From positions 1-47,342 of the forward strand of contig JAHECA010000027.1 of NCBI GenBank assembly GCA_024642005.1: a stretch of DNA of 47,342 nt. The letters are read 5' to 3'. Of the stretch, positions 1 through 6,666 are shown piece after piece. A program made the position numbers and the translations under genes. Origin of the DNA: Robiginitalea sp. Its GTDB lineage: Bacteria > Bacteroidota > Bacteroidia > Flavobacteriales > Flavobacteriaceae. The first letter of the stretch is position 1; each line of letters opens with the position of its first letter. Under the pieces are notes generated by a model. It ran no database searches, was not told where the DNA came from, and saw only the letters and a program-made list of their open reading frames with translations.

Positions 1-827
1 CGATCCTTTCCAAAATCAGGCTTGCGCTTTTCCAAAAAGGCGTTTCGGCCTTCGATGGCCTCCTCGGTCATGTAAGCCAGGCGGGTCGCCTCCCCGGCAA
101 ACACCTGCTGCCCCACCATGCCGTCGTCGGTCAGGTTCATGGCGAACTTCAGCATTTTGATGGAAGTGGGCGATTTGGCCAAGATTTCCCGTGCCCACTG
201 ATAGGCGGTACCTTCCAGCTCTTTGTGAGGCACCACCGCATTTACCATGCCCATTTCGAGCGCTTCCCGGGCCGAGTAATTACGCCCCAGGAAAAAGATT
301 TCACGAGCCTTTTTCTGCCCCACCATCTTGGCCAGGTAAGCTGAACCATAGCCTCCGTCAAAGCTGGTCACATCGGCATCGGTTTGTTTGAAAATGGCGT
401 GTTCGGCACTGGCAAGGGTCAGGTCGCAGACCACGTGCAGGCTGTGCCCGCCGCCTACTGCCCAGCCGGGCACCACGGCAATTACCACCTTGGGCATAAA
501 CCGGATGAGCCGCTGCACCTCCAGGATGTTCAGGCGGTGATATCCGTCTTCGCCCACATAGCCCTGGTGGCCCCGGGCTTTCTGGTCGCCCCCGCTGCAG
601 AAGGAATACACCCCGTCTTTAGGGGAAGGGCCCTCCCCGGTGAGCAGCACCACGCCTATGGTACGGTCTTCCTGGGCATCGTAGAAGGCCTGGTAGAGCT
701 CTGCGGTGGTTTTCGGGCGGAAGGCATTGCGCACCTCAGGCCGGTTAAAGGCGATGCGGGCTACCCCATCGCACTTCCGGTAGGTAATGTCTTCAAATGT
801 TCCGGCTTCGGTCCAGGTTGGCTTCAT
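1..827 (-). CDS. menB: 1,4-dihydroxy-2-naphthoyl-CoA synthase (MenB), 3' end cut off
   Basis: Crotonase-fold enzyme of menaquinone synthesis, closing the second ring of o-succinylbenzoyl-CoA to give 1,4-dihydroxy-2-naphthoyl-CoA in the cytoplasm. The ATG is at 827 and the frame is open for 275 codons to the window edge. The last visible residues, KRKPDFGKD, match the usual C-terminus, so only a few residues are missing. The oxyanion-hole segment CSGGDQ lies at about residues 77-82, followed by the MenB-typical KARGHQGYVGEDGYHRLN and PGWAVGGGHSLHVVCDLT segments. It lies 70 bases downstream of the helicase gene on the same strand, with an inverted repeat in the gap. Menaquinone is the usual respiratory quinone of Flavobacteriia. 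Confidence 0.95.
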   Translation of the reverse strand, partial: MKPTWTEAGTFEDITYRKCDGVARIAFNRPEVRNAFRPKTTAELYQAFYDAQEDRTIGVVLLTGEGPSPKDGVYSFCSGGDQKARGHQGYVGEDGYHRLNILEVQRLIRFMPKVVIAVVPGWAVGGGHSLHVVCDLTLASAEHAIFKQTDADVTSFDGGYGSAYLAKMVGQKKAREIFFLGRNYSAREALEMGMVNAVVPHKELEGTAYQWAREILAKSPTSIKMLKFAMNLTDDGMVGQQVFAGEATRLAYMTEEAIEGRNAFLEKRKPDFGKD

Positions 828-846
828 AGGATTCGTTTGTTTGGCA

Positions 847-893
847 GGATCTGTTCATGAGAAACCGCTTTGGTGGTCCCCACCAACAGATCC
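847..893. repeat. Inverted repeat in the helicase-menB spacer
   Basis: A 9-base arm GGATCTGTT at 847-855 pairs with AACAGATCC at 885-893. A second 5-base pair, GGTGG (872-876) with CCACC (880-884), stacks directly on it, leaving a 16-base one-sided bulge. In the minus-strand transcript this fills almost the whole gap between the helicase stop and the menB start. No T-run follows on either strand, so it is not a standard intrinsic terminator. It matches no riboswitch I recognise. Confidence 0.55.
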
Positions 894-897
894 AGGG

Positions 898-2409
898 TTA
901 CATGCGGGCCGCAAAAAGCTGCGAAATACGCAGGCGCAACCTGCGTTCGTAATCTTCCTGCAACCACTCCCGGTAATTTTTCGTATTGTTCATGATGCAC
1001 TGGGAGTACTGCTTTATCCGGAATTCGATCTCTTCAGACAATTCCCGGGCGAGGATGCGGGCCTGAAATACGTCTTTGCTGTTTTCCAGGCACATATGGG
1101 CGTGTTGTTCGATACTTTTCTCCAGTACTTCCTTCGACTTTTTCCCCTGGGCAAATACCGTTTTGTAAACTTCCTTTACATCAAATTCGATATGTGAAGT
1201 TTTCTCGAACTTGGCCCTGAGGGCCGCGGGCATTTCATAGACGAACTCCCGCTCGATATCGTCATCGCTGCGGATGTTGTCGAGGTAGAAATCCGGAAAA
1301 TGGAAGATGTCCTGCCAGTTTACCGGGGCGTCCCAGGGTCCGAAACGGGCAATGTTGTTTCCCAGGTCGACCACCGTGAACTCGTCTTTGTTCTTCAGGA
1401 TGCGCGAACCCCGTCCGATCATCTGGAAATACAAGGTGAGGGAGCGGGTGGCGCGGTTCAGGATTATAGTTTCTACCGTGGGTTCATCAAAGCCGGTGGT
1501 CAGAATGCTCACGGAGGTAAGGATGGCGTCGGGGGTTTCGGCAAACCAGTCAAGGATTTCCCGCCGCTCGGAAGCCGAATTCTTGTTGTCGAGATGCCGG
1601 ATGGGATACCCGGCCCTGCGAAATGTTTCGTATACGTATTTGGAGGTGCTGATCCCGTTGTTGAAAATAAGCGTCTTGCTCGCTTTACCAAGCTCTTCGT
1701 AGGCCGCCAGGAGCTTGCCCAGCATTTGCTGGTTGCCGTACAGGGCATCTGAAGACTTGACGGTATAATCTCCGCTGATACCGAGCTTCAGCGATTTCAG
1801 GCTTACGTCGTAATTGTACATATTGGCCCTGGCGAGGAATTTCTTTTCGATCAGGGAGGAAATGGTCTCCCCAACGATCAGCTTGCGGTAGTGATCCTTC
1901 ATGGGGAGCTTGATGTTCGAGCTCAGCGGGGTGGCCGTAACCCCAAGGATTACCGATTTTTCAAAATATTTGAAAAGCTTCCGGAACGAGTTGTAATGCG
2001 CTTCGTCTATGATCACCAGGCCAATGCCCTCCAGCTCGATGGCCTTGTCCTGGAGGCGGTTGTTCAGGGTCTCCACCATGGCTACATAGCACTCGTACGA
2101 CTCGTTCTCGTCTAATTCCTTGACTTCGCTGTTGATTATCTTGTTCCGCACCCCAAAACCCTTGAGCATGTTGGAGGTCTGTACACTCAGTTCGATGCGG
2201 TGGGTGAGCACCACTACCTTTTTCTTCCTGTAGCGGATGTAGCGCCGGGCAATCTCGGAAAAGACAACGGTTTTCCCCCCTCCTGTAGGCAATTGATACA
2301 GCAGGTTGACATCATCGGGAGATTCTTCCAGGCATTTGAAAATCTTGCTCAGGTCCTCCAGCTGATAATCGTAAAGCGTTTTCTCTGTAGATTCGGTTTG
2401 TGCGCCCAA
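898..2409 (-). CDS. DEAD/DEAH-box superfamily 2 helicase (RadD/SSL2-like)
   Basis: ATP-dependent superfamily 2 helicase of 503 residues with both RecA-like domains. The motifs seen are Walker A PTGGGKT (41-47), DEAH in IIDEAH (133-138), GVTATP motif III (156-161), TGFDEP (305-310) and QMIGRGSR motif VI (329-336). The C-terminal 150 residues are helical and charged. The overall form is like RadD and the nucleic-acid helicases fused to restriction or repair systems, but no nuclease or partner gene is beside it, so a repair role is inference. The only start in this frame before the upstream stop is TTG at 2409. An ATG at 2441 opens the other way into nine codons and would join this frame if the A6 run at 2426-2431 had seven bases. 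A good promoter lies about 60 bases upstream. Confidence 0.85.
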   Translation of the reverse strand: MGAQTESTEKTLYDYQLEDLSKIFKCLEESPDDVNLLYQLPTGGGKTVVFSEIARRYIRYRKKKVVVLTHRIELSVQTSNMLKGFGVRNKIINSEVKELDENESYECYVAMVETLNNRLQDKAIELEGIGLVIIDEAHYNSFRKLFKYFEKSVILGVTATPLSSNIKLPMKDHYRKLIVGETISSLIEKKFLARANMYNYDVSLKSLKLGISGDYTVKSSDALYGNQQMLGKLLAAYEELGKASKTLIFNNGISTSKYVYETFRRAGYPIRHLDNKNSASERREILDWFAETPDAILTSVSILTTGFDEPTVETIILNRATRSLTLYFQMIGRGSRILKNKDEFTVVDLGNNIARFGPWDAPVNWQDIFHFPDFYLDNIRSDDDIEREFVYEMPAALRAKFEKTSHIEFDVKEVYKTVFAQGKKSKEVLEKSIEQHAHMCLENSKDVFQARILARELSEEIEFRIKQYSQCIMNNTKNYREWLQEDYERRLRLRISQLFAARM

Positions 2410-2465
2410 AGCAGCTATTTGACTCTTTTTTCTTGGCCCATCGGGTTAAAGCGGGCCGAATTTTG

Positions 2466-2496
2466 CAAAACTAGCCGTTTTTTGCGCTTGGGAAAA
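2466..2496 (-). promoter_or_regulatory. Candidate promoter of the helicase gene
   Basis: On the minus strand TTTT (2493-2496), 19 bases, then TAGTTTTG (2466-2473), which is a full match to the Bacteroidota -7 element TAnnTTTG. Initiation would fall near 2459, leaving an upstream leader of about 50 bases before the TTG start. Confidence 0.55.
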
Positions 2497-2528
2497 AGTT
2501 TGAGGCCACGAATTCTCAACAGACCCCG

Positions 2529-3458
2529 TTAATAACCCAGCCCGCGCGAGACGAGATTGTGCAGTTTTTCCCCTTTTAACAGGGCCCTGTAATTCGCCAG
2601 GATCTGGGGTACCACCGAGCCGGGTTCCGAAACGCTTGCAATGTGTGGTGTTATCTGTACGGCCGGATGATCCCAGAACGGATGGCCTGCGGGCAGGGGC
2701 TCCTGAGCGAAAACATCCAGGCAGGCGCCAGAGAGTTTTCCGCCGGCGAGTGCTTCCAGCAGGTGTTCTTCGACCAGGAGCGGACCACGCGCCACGTTCA
2801 TCAGATAGGCACCCTGCGGGAGCGCCTGGAAGGTATCCCGGTTCAGGATTCCGTGCGTTTGCGGCGTTAGCGGCAACAGGCACACCAGCACGTCGGCAGA
2901 TGCCAGGAAGGGTTTGAGCCCCTGTGGTCCGGTAAATACAGGAAAGTCGGCCTTTGGGGTGGTGCTTCGCGTCCAGCCGCAGCAACTGAAGCCAGCGGCA
3001 CCGAGCAACCGGGCCGCCGCCCGGCCCAGGGTCCCCAGGCCCATAAGCCCGACAGTTACGTCCGCAATACGCCTGTACGGCCTGGGCCTCCAAACGGTCC
3101 TGGATTTGTCGATTTGATAGTCCGGCAACTGCCGCAGGTAGGCTAAAACCTGCGCCAGGATGTACTCGGCCATATCGGCTGCCAGGTACGGATCGGTTAC
3201 CCGCATAACCGGCCATTCGGGCCGCAGGTCGGGGTCTTCCAAAATAAAGTCCACCCCTGCTCCCAGCCCGTGAACGGCGCGAAGGTTCGGATATTGCGAC
3301 AGGCTGCCCTTCGGGTGTTTCCACACAGCCGCCATGGTTACGGCCTCTTTCGGATGAGGCCTGGCGTAATCATATACCGCTATTTGCGGGTCGGCCTCCC
3401 TGAAAGCCTCAAGCCATCCTGGGGTTTTGTCGTCGTTGCGTATCACGGCCAGTGCCAT
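2529..3458 (-). CDS. ghrA: D-2-hydroxyacid dehydrogenase, GhrA type
   Basis: NAD(P)H-dependent reductase of 309 residues, close in form to glyoxylate/hydroxypyruvate reductase A. It would reduce glyoxylate, hydroxypyruvate or a related 2-oxoacid in the cytoplasm. The Rossmann motif GLMGLGTLG is at 137-145. The family's catalytic Arg is in NVARG (Arg224), the Glu in QEPLP (253), and the His in TPHIAS (272). The short N-terminal domain lacking the usual long catalytic extension, and the HPFWDHPAVQ segment, favour GhrA over PdxB or SerA. It starts 5 bases after the DUF6155-like gene and is very probably transcribed with it. The real substrate cannot be read from the sequence. Confidence 0.88.
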   Translation of the reverse strand: MALAVIRNDDKTPGWLEAFREADPQIAVYDYARPHPKEAVTMAAVWKHPKGSLSQYPNLRAVHGLGAGVDFILEDPDLRPEWPVMRVTDPYLAADMAEYILAQVLAYLRQLPDYQIDKSRTVWRPRPYRRIADVTVGLMGLGTLGRAAARLLGAAGFSCCGWTRSTTPKADFPVFTGPQGLKPFLASADVLVCLLPLTPQTHGILNRDTFQALPQGAYLMNVARGPLLVEEHLLEALAGGKLSGACLDVFAQEPLPAGHPFWDHPAVQITPHIASVSEPGSVVPQILANYRALLKGEKLHNLVSRGLGY

Positions 3459-3463
3459 AATCC

Positions 3464-3982
3464 TCAGGTATTGATTTCAAGTTGTTCGGCCAGCGCTTCA
3501 AACTGGTCGCGATTAGGCCACGCCCCCTTTCTGACTAAACCGAGAAAGGCTTCAAACCGCCCTGCACTTTCCTGCCACAAGCCGTTGAGCACTAAAAATT
3601 GAGCCCATTCGCGGCAGGAGTTATACATGCTTCGGTAAAAGGCATCGGGGCAACGCCGGGTACGCTCAAACCTGCTGGCGGTCTCCAGATTGAAGGCCAT
3701 CAGGTCGGCCAGCAGGGCCGGATCGACCCCGAGCACCCGAAATTGGCGAATGTACTTCTGGGCTACCGACCGCCTGGCCTTCGGCTTTCTTTTGCCGCGA
3801 GGGGCATATTCTTTGCTAATCCGGATTTTGGCGTCGCGCAGCAAGGCATCTTCGCGCGGGTTGAAGACGAAGTCGTAATAGGTCTTGACCTCCGGGAACC
3901 GCTCGTACAGGTCTAACAACTGCTCGGCCAGCGCTTCCCGGTTCAGTTCCGCCACATATTTCCGCAGGGCTCTTTTGCTCAT
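3464..3982 (-). CDS. DUF6155-like conserved protein
   Basis: A 172-residue soluble, basic, helical protein beginning MSKRALRKYVAELN. I recognise it as the small Bacteroidota family annotated DUF6155. No catalytic motif, signal peptide or membrane segment is seen, and I assign no function. A longer reading to an ATG at 4039 exists, but a good promoter lies at 3988-4019 between the two, so the start at 3982 is preferred. The leader would then be very short or absent. The gene is followed after 5 bases by the 2-hydroxyacid dehydrogenase. Confidence 0.8.
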   Translation of the reverse strand: MSKRALRKYVAELNREALAEQLLDLYERFPEVKTYYDFVFNPREDALLRDAKIRISKEYAPRGKRKPKARRSVAQKYIRQFRVLGVDPALLADLMAFNLETASRFERTRRCPDAFYRSMYNSCREWAQFLVLNGLWQESAGRFEAFLGLVRKGAWPNRDQFEALAEQLEINT

Positions 3983-3987
3983 CCCGA

Positions 3988-4019
3988 CGAAGATAGACGA
4001 GTTCGGCTTCATTCGCAAG
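3988..4019 (-). promoter_or_regulatory. Candidate promoter of the DUF6155-ghrA pair
   Basis: On the minus strand CTTG (4016-4019), 20 bases, TATCTTCG (3988-3995). This is one base off TAnnTTTG and has the expected spacing. The start site would be next to the ATG at 3982, so the message may be nearly leaderless. Confidence 0.5.
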
Positions 4020-4090
4020 GGCGGCACCGGCCCATGCACTCCCGGTTTCGGGAACTATTTATAAAATATGTAAAAGTATGGTGCCAGTCT

Positions 4091-4121
4091 TTTGGAAAAA
4101 CGGCAATAAAAGCGTATTATG
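4091..4121 (+). promoter_or_regulatory. Weak candidate promoter of rpoD
   Basis: TTTG at 4091-4094, then 20 bases, then TATTATG at 4115-4121. The -33 element and spacing are right but the second half of the -7 element is poor. It is the best match found in the 110 bases before rpoD. Confidence 0.3.
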
Positions 4122-4154
4122 AGAGGATGTTAACTATTAATCCGTAAGACGTAC

Positions 4155-5021
4155 ATGAGGCAATTGAAAATTGTCAAGCAGGTGACAAACCGCGACTCCA
4201 AATCGCTTGACAAATACCTGCAGGATATCAGCAAAATAGACCTGATCACCGCCCATGAAGAAGTAGAACTCGCCCAGCGCATCAGAAAAGGAGACCAGTC
4301 AGCCCTGGAGAAACTGACCAAGGCCAACCTGCGCTTTGTGGTTTCTGTGGCCAAGCAGTATCAAAATCAGGGGCTTACCCTGCCCGATCTGATCAACGAA
4401 GGGAATGTAGGCCTGGTAAAGGCCGCCAAGCGTTTCGACGAGACCCGCGGTTTCAAATTCATATCCTATGCCGTCTGGTGGATTCGCCAATCTATTTTAC
4501 AGGCCCTGGCAGAGCAATCTCGGGTCGTGCGTCTGCCGCTGAACAAGATCGGTTCGATCAATAAAATCAAAAAAACCTTTTCATACCTGGAGCAGGCCCA
4601 TCAGCGCCCGCCTTCAGCCGAGGAAATTGCCGGGGAGCTCGATATGACCCTGAGCGAAGTGAAACAATCCATCAAGAATTCGGGCCGGCATGTGTCTATG
4701 GATGCCCCCCTCAAGGAAGGCGAAGACTCAAACCTGTATGACGTCTTGAGGAGCGGCGAATCGCCCCGTCCTGATAAAGGCCTGATGCAGCAGAGCCTGA
4801 ATACTGAAATAAACCGGGCGCTTGAAACCCTGTCGCCCAGGGAAGCCGATGTGATTAAACTCTATTACGGGATTGGCGACCAGCAATCGATGACCCTGGC
4901 CGAGATCGGCCAGACCTTCGACCTGACCCGCGAGCGGGTGCGCCAGATCCGCGAAAAGGCCATCCGGAAGCTGCGGCACCATTCGCGCAGCAAATTGCTA
5001 AAGACCTATCTCGGAGCATAA
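4155..5021 (+). CDS. rpoD: RNA polymerase primary sigma factor RpoD/SigA
   Basis: Housekeeping sigma factor of 288 residues, the short form typical of Bacteroidota, which lack the long region 1.1 and non-conserved insert of E. coli sigma-70. Region 1.2 starts at about residue 17 ([16 protein letters not shown]). Region 2 holds the [19 protein letters not shown] and [17 protein letters not shown] segments. Region 3 covers roughly 135-210. Region 4 with the helix-turn-helix, [18 protein letters not shown], ends the protein. The promoters of this phylum (TTTG and TAnnTTTG) reflect this sigma factor, and several such sites occur in the window. The gene stands alone between minus-strand neighbours and is followed at once by a strong terminator. 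Confidence 0.97.
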   Translation: MRQLKIVKQVTNRDSKSLDKYLQDISKIDLITAHEEVELAQRIRKGDQSALEKLTKANLRFVVSVAKQYQNQGLTLPDLINEGNVGLVKAAKRFDETRGFKFISYAVWWIRQSILQALAEQSRVVRLPLNKIGSINKIKKTFSYLEQAHQRPPSAEEIAGELDMTLSEVKQSIKNSGRHVSMDAPLKEGEDSNLYDVLRSGESPRPDKGLMQQSLNTEINRALETLSPREADVIKLYYGIGDQQSMTLAEIGQTFDLTRERVRQIREKAIRKLRHHSRSKLLKTYLGA

Positions 5022-5048
5022 AAAAAAGCGGCCCTTGGGCCGCTTTTT
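5021..5048. terminator. Bidirectional intrinsic terminator
   Basis: The stem GCGGCC pairs with GGCCGC (5028-5043), with T5 after it on the plus strand and A7 before it, which reads as T7 on the minus strand. It overlaps the rpoD stop codon. It can also end the minus-strand transcript carrying the twin small genes, 27 bases beyond the stop of the second one. Confidence 0.9.
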
Positions 5049-5074
5049 GCACACTAAACACTAAGACTTAATCT

Positions 5075-5176
5075 TCACGAACAATTAAGCCTGCTAATAT
5101 TGAAATCGTTAAGGATTTCATTTAATGACTGGATGAAATCCAGGTAAGCTGCATTGTCTTGATTCTGATTTGCCAT
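5075..5176 (-). CDS. Small peptide A of a tandem homologous pair (33 aa)
   Basis: ATG at 5176, TGA at 5075-5077. The peptide begins MANQNQDNAAYLDFIQSLN and ends NISRLNCS, with a single Cys next to last. Its core YLDFIQSLNEIL matches YLNFLRELNEIL of peptide B 36 bases upstream, giving the shared pattern YLxFxxxLNEIL followed by a hydrophobic tail. It has no signal peptide or membrane segment and would form a short amphipathic helix. I do not recognise the family. It sits just before a strong terminator. The protein-level match between two adjacent short frames is the main reason to think it is real. Confidence 0.55.
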   Translation of the reverse strand: MANQNQDNAAYLDFIQSLNEILNDFNISRLNCS

Positions 5177-5211
5177 AACTAGGATTTTGGGATGCGAACC
5201 AGCCAAACAGA

Positions 5212-5310
5212 CTACAGGTAGTCCAATACGGCAAGTTCATTAACACTTAAGATCTCATTCAATTCCCGGAGGAAATTCAGGTATTCCTCCCCGTAGGTTT
5301 CGTATAACAT
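5212..5310 (-). CDS. Small peptide B of a tandem homologous pair (32 aa)
   Basis: ATG at 5310, TAG at 5212-5214. The peptide begins MLYETYGEEYLNFLREL and ends NELAVLDYL. It shares YLxFxxxLNEIL with peptide A. It is acidic with aromatic residues and has no export signal. A promoter of the phylum type lies about 60 bases upstream, so the pair may be expressed on its own as well as by read-through from the exopolysaccharide-like operon ending at 5461. Function is unknown. A signalling peptide, a regulator of an operon protein, or a member of a repeated small-protein family are all open. Confidence 0.55.
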   Translation of the reverse strand: MLYETYGEEYLNFLRELNEILSVNELAVLDYL

Positions 5311-5370
5311 GCTATTCCAGTAGGTTAGGTTTGTACTCTGGTAAAATTTGGGACGTCTGTAAAAGACAAT

Positions 5371-5402
5371 TAAACCTACTATTTAACGAACAAGGGAACA
5401 AG
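5371..5402 (-). promoter_or_regulatory. Candidate promoter of the twin small peptides
   Basis: On the minus strand CTTG (5399-5402), 20 bases, TAGGTTTA (5371-5378), close to the phylum consensus. Initiation near 5364 gives a leader of about 54 bases before the ATG at 5310. It lies in the 150 bases after the YaiO-like gene. Confidence 0.5.
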
Positions 5403-5460
5403 AAATTGTGGTGAAGGGGTAGGATTATGTTGGTAAAACGGCCCTTCCGGGGATTATACC

Positions 5461-6666
5461 CTAAAAACCGTACTGGTACCGGAGCCCGGCCTGGAAAACC
5501 CAGTAAAAGGAACCCGCTTCAAGGACGAATTCCTGCCGGCCCACCCCGAGCTGCGCCCTGTAACGGTTTCTCGCTGTGGCTCCTGTAAACTGATATTCCA
5601 GCTGCAATTGTTGCGACTCTACAAAAAGCAGGGTTTCGGCCAGCAATTCGGTTCCCGATCGCAGCTGCCTGATTTCAGGGCTGTATCCGAAAACTCCCCT
5701 GAGGCCCAGATAATGGAATTCATCCCTTAAGTACCTCCGCACCAGGAATGTGCCCGATAACCCTGGGCTCTTGTCTTCAAAAAGGCTTAAATAAGGCCGC
5801 AGGCTCAAGTAATAGTTGCCCCGGTAAAGCCCGTATGAGGCGGTCAGCAATTTTGCGGTGCTTTCCCTGAAATCGAGGTACCGCGCCCCCAGGGATATTT
5901 CATGCCCCCCCGAAAGGCTGGCGTACAATTCGGCCCCGGCCCTGTGGTTGGGATAAATGGAGGCTTCCGAAAAGCCGTAGTTCAGGTAACCGTGGAAAGT
6001 TTTGCTCAATACCGGATACAGATCAAGTTCGGCTTGCAGGCCCTGCGTATCAAAACGATTGCTGTAATTGAGCCGCGGCAGCATTTTTCCCAGCGGGGTG
6101 GTTCGCTGGTATTCCAGGGTGGTGTAATACATGGGGTCGTATCCCGTGTTAAAGACCTCCAGGTCATTGGTTAGCGACAAGAGATTATTCGCGGGCTTTT
6201 CAGCTTCGACCACCGGGGGTTCAACCGGGCGGTTCTCCTCTAAAATGGCCTGCCGCAAGGTCTCGACCTGCGTACCCGACCCCAGGTACAGCAGGGCTTT
6301 ATTGGCCAGCCCCAAAGCCAGAGACGGATTGCCCGCATAACGCTCATTCTGGATTGCCGCCACCCAGACCTCTTCCAACTCGCGCTTTTGTGAGGTAATG
6401 CGGTTGAAATGCAACCGTGCCTGGTCGTAGTCGCCGTCCCAACTGTAGGTTTTGGCCAGCAGTGTCTGCACATCGGTGTAATCCGGATACTCAGACAGAA
6501 TGCGCATCAGGGTGTCGCGGGCTTCTCGCCTGAAGCCATCGAAAGCCAGGTTTCGTGCCCGGTCAAAGGCCGCATCCGGATCGTAATGGGCGGCGTGCGG
6601 CTGAGCCCACAGGGAGGCCCACGATAGCAGGAGACCCAAAACAACTGTTATAACTGATCTTTTCAT
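5461..6666 (-). CDS. YaiO-family outer-membrane beta-barrel protein with TPR domain
   Basis: A 401-residue exported protein. A signal peptide covers 1-21 (hydrophobic VITVVLGLLLSWASLWA). TPR-like helices run about 31-140, a Pro/Glu-rich linker about 143-158, and alternating beta strands from 160 end in YQYGF, the terminal aromatic expected of outer-membrane barrels. The architecture of periplasmic TPR plus barrel recalls NfrA and PgaA-type polysaccharide exporters, so an export pore for the product of the upstream glycosyltransferase is the likely role (inference). The first TPR (ARNLAFDGFRREA, ILSEYPDYTD) resembles the C-terminal TPR of the gene just upstream. Its start overlaps the stop of that gene by 4 bases. 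Confidence 0.82.
   Translation of the reverse strand: MKRSVITVVLGLLLSWASLWAQPHAAHYDPDAAFDRARNLAFDGFRREARDTLMRILSEYPDYTDVQTLLAKTYSWDGDYDQARLHFNRITSQKRELEEVWVAAIQNERYAGNPSLALGLANKALLYLGSGTQVETLRQAILEENRPVEPPVVEAEKPANNLLSLTNDLEVFNTGYDPMYYTTLEYQRTTPLGKMLPRLNYSNRFDTQGLQAELDLYPVLSKTFHGYLNYGFSEASIYPNHRAGAELYASLSGGHEISLGARYLDFRESTAKLLTASYGLYRGNYYLSLRPYLSLFEDKSPGLSGTFLVRRYLRDEFHYLGLRGVFGYSPEIRQLRSGTELLAETLLFVESQQLQLEYQFTGATARNRYRAQLGVGRQEFVLEAGSFYWVFQAGLRYQYGF

Noticed and set aside
2446-3324. Long minus-strand frame of 292 codons overlapping the 2-hydroxyacid dehydrogenase
   Set aside because: It lies out of frame within a clear dehydrogenase gene and encodes a Gly/Arg/Pro-rich sequence typical of shadow frames in GC-rich DNA.
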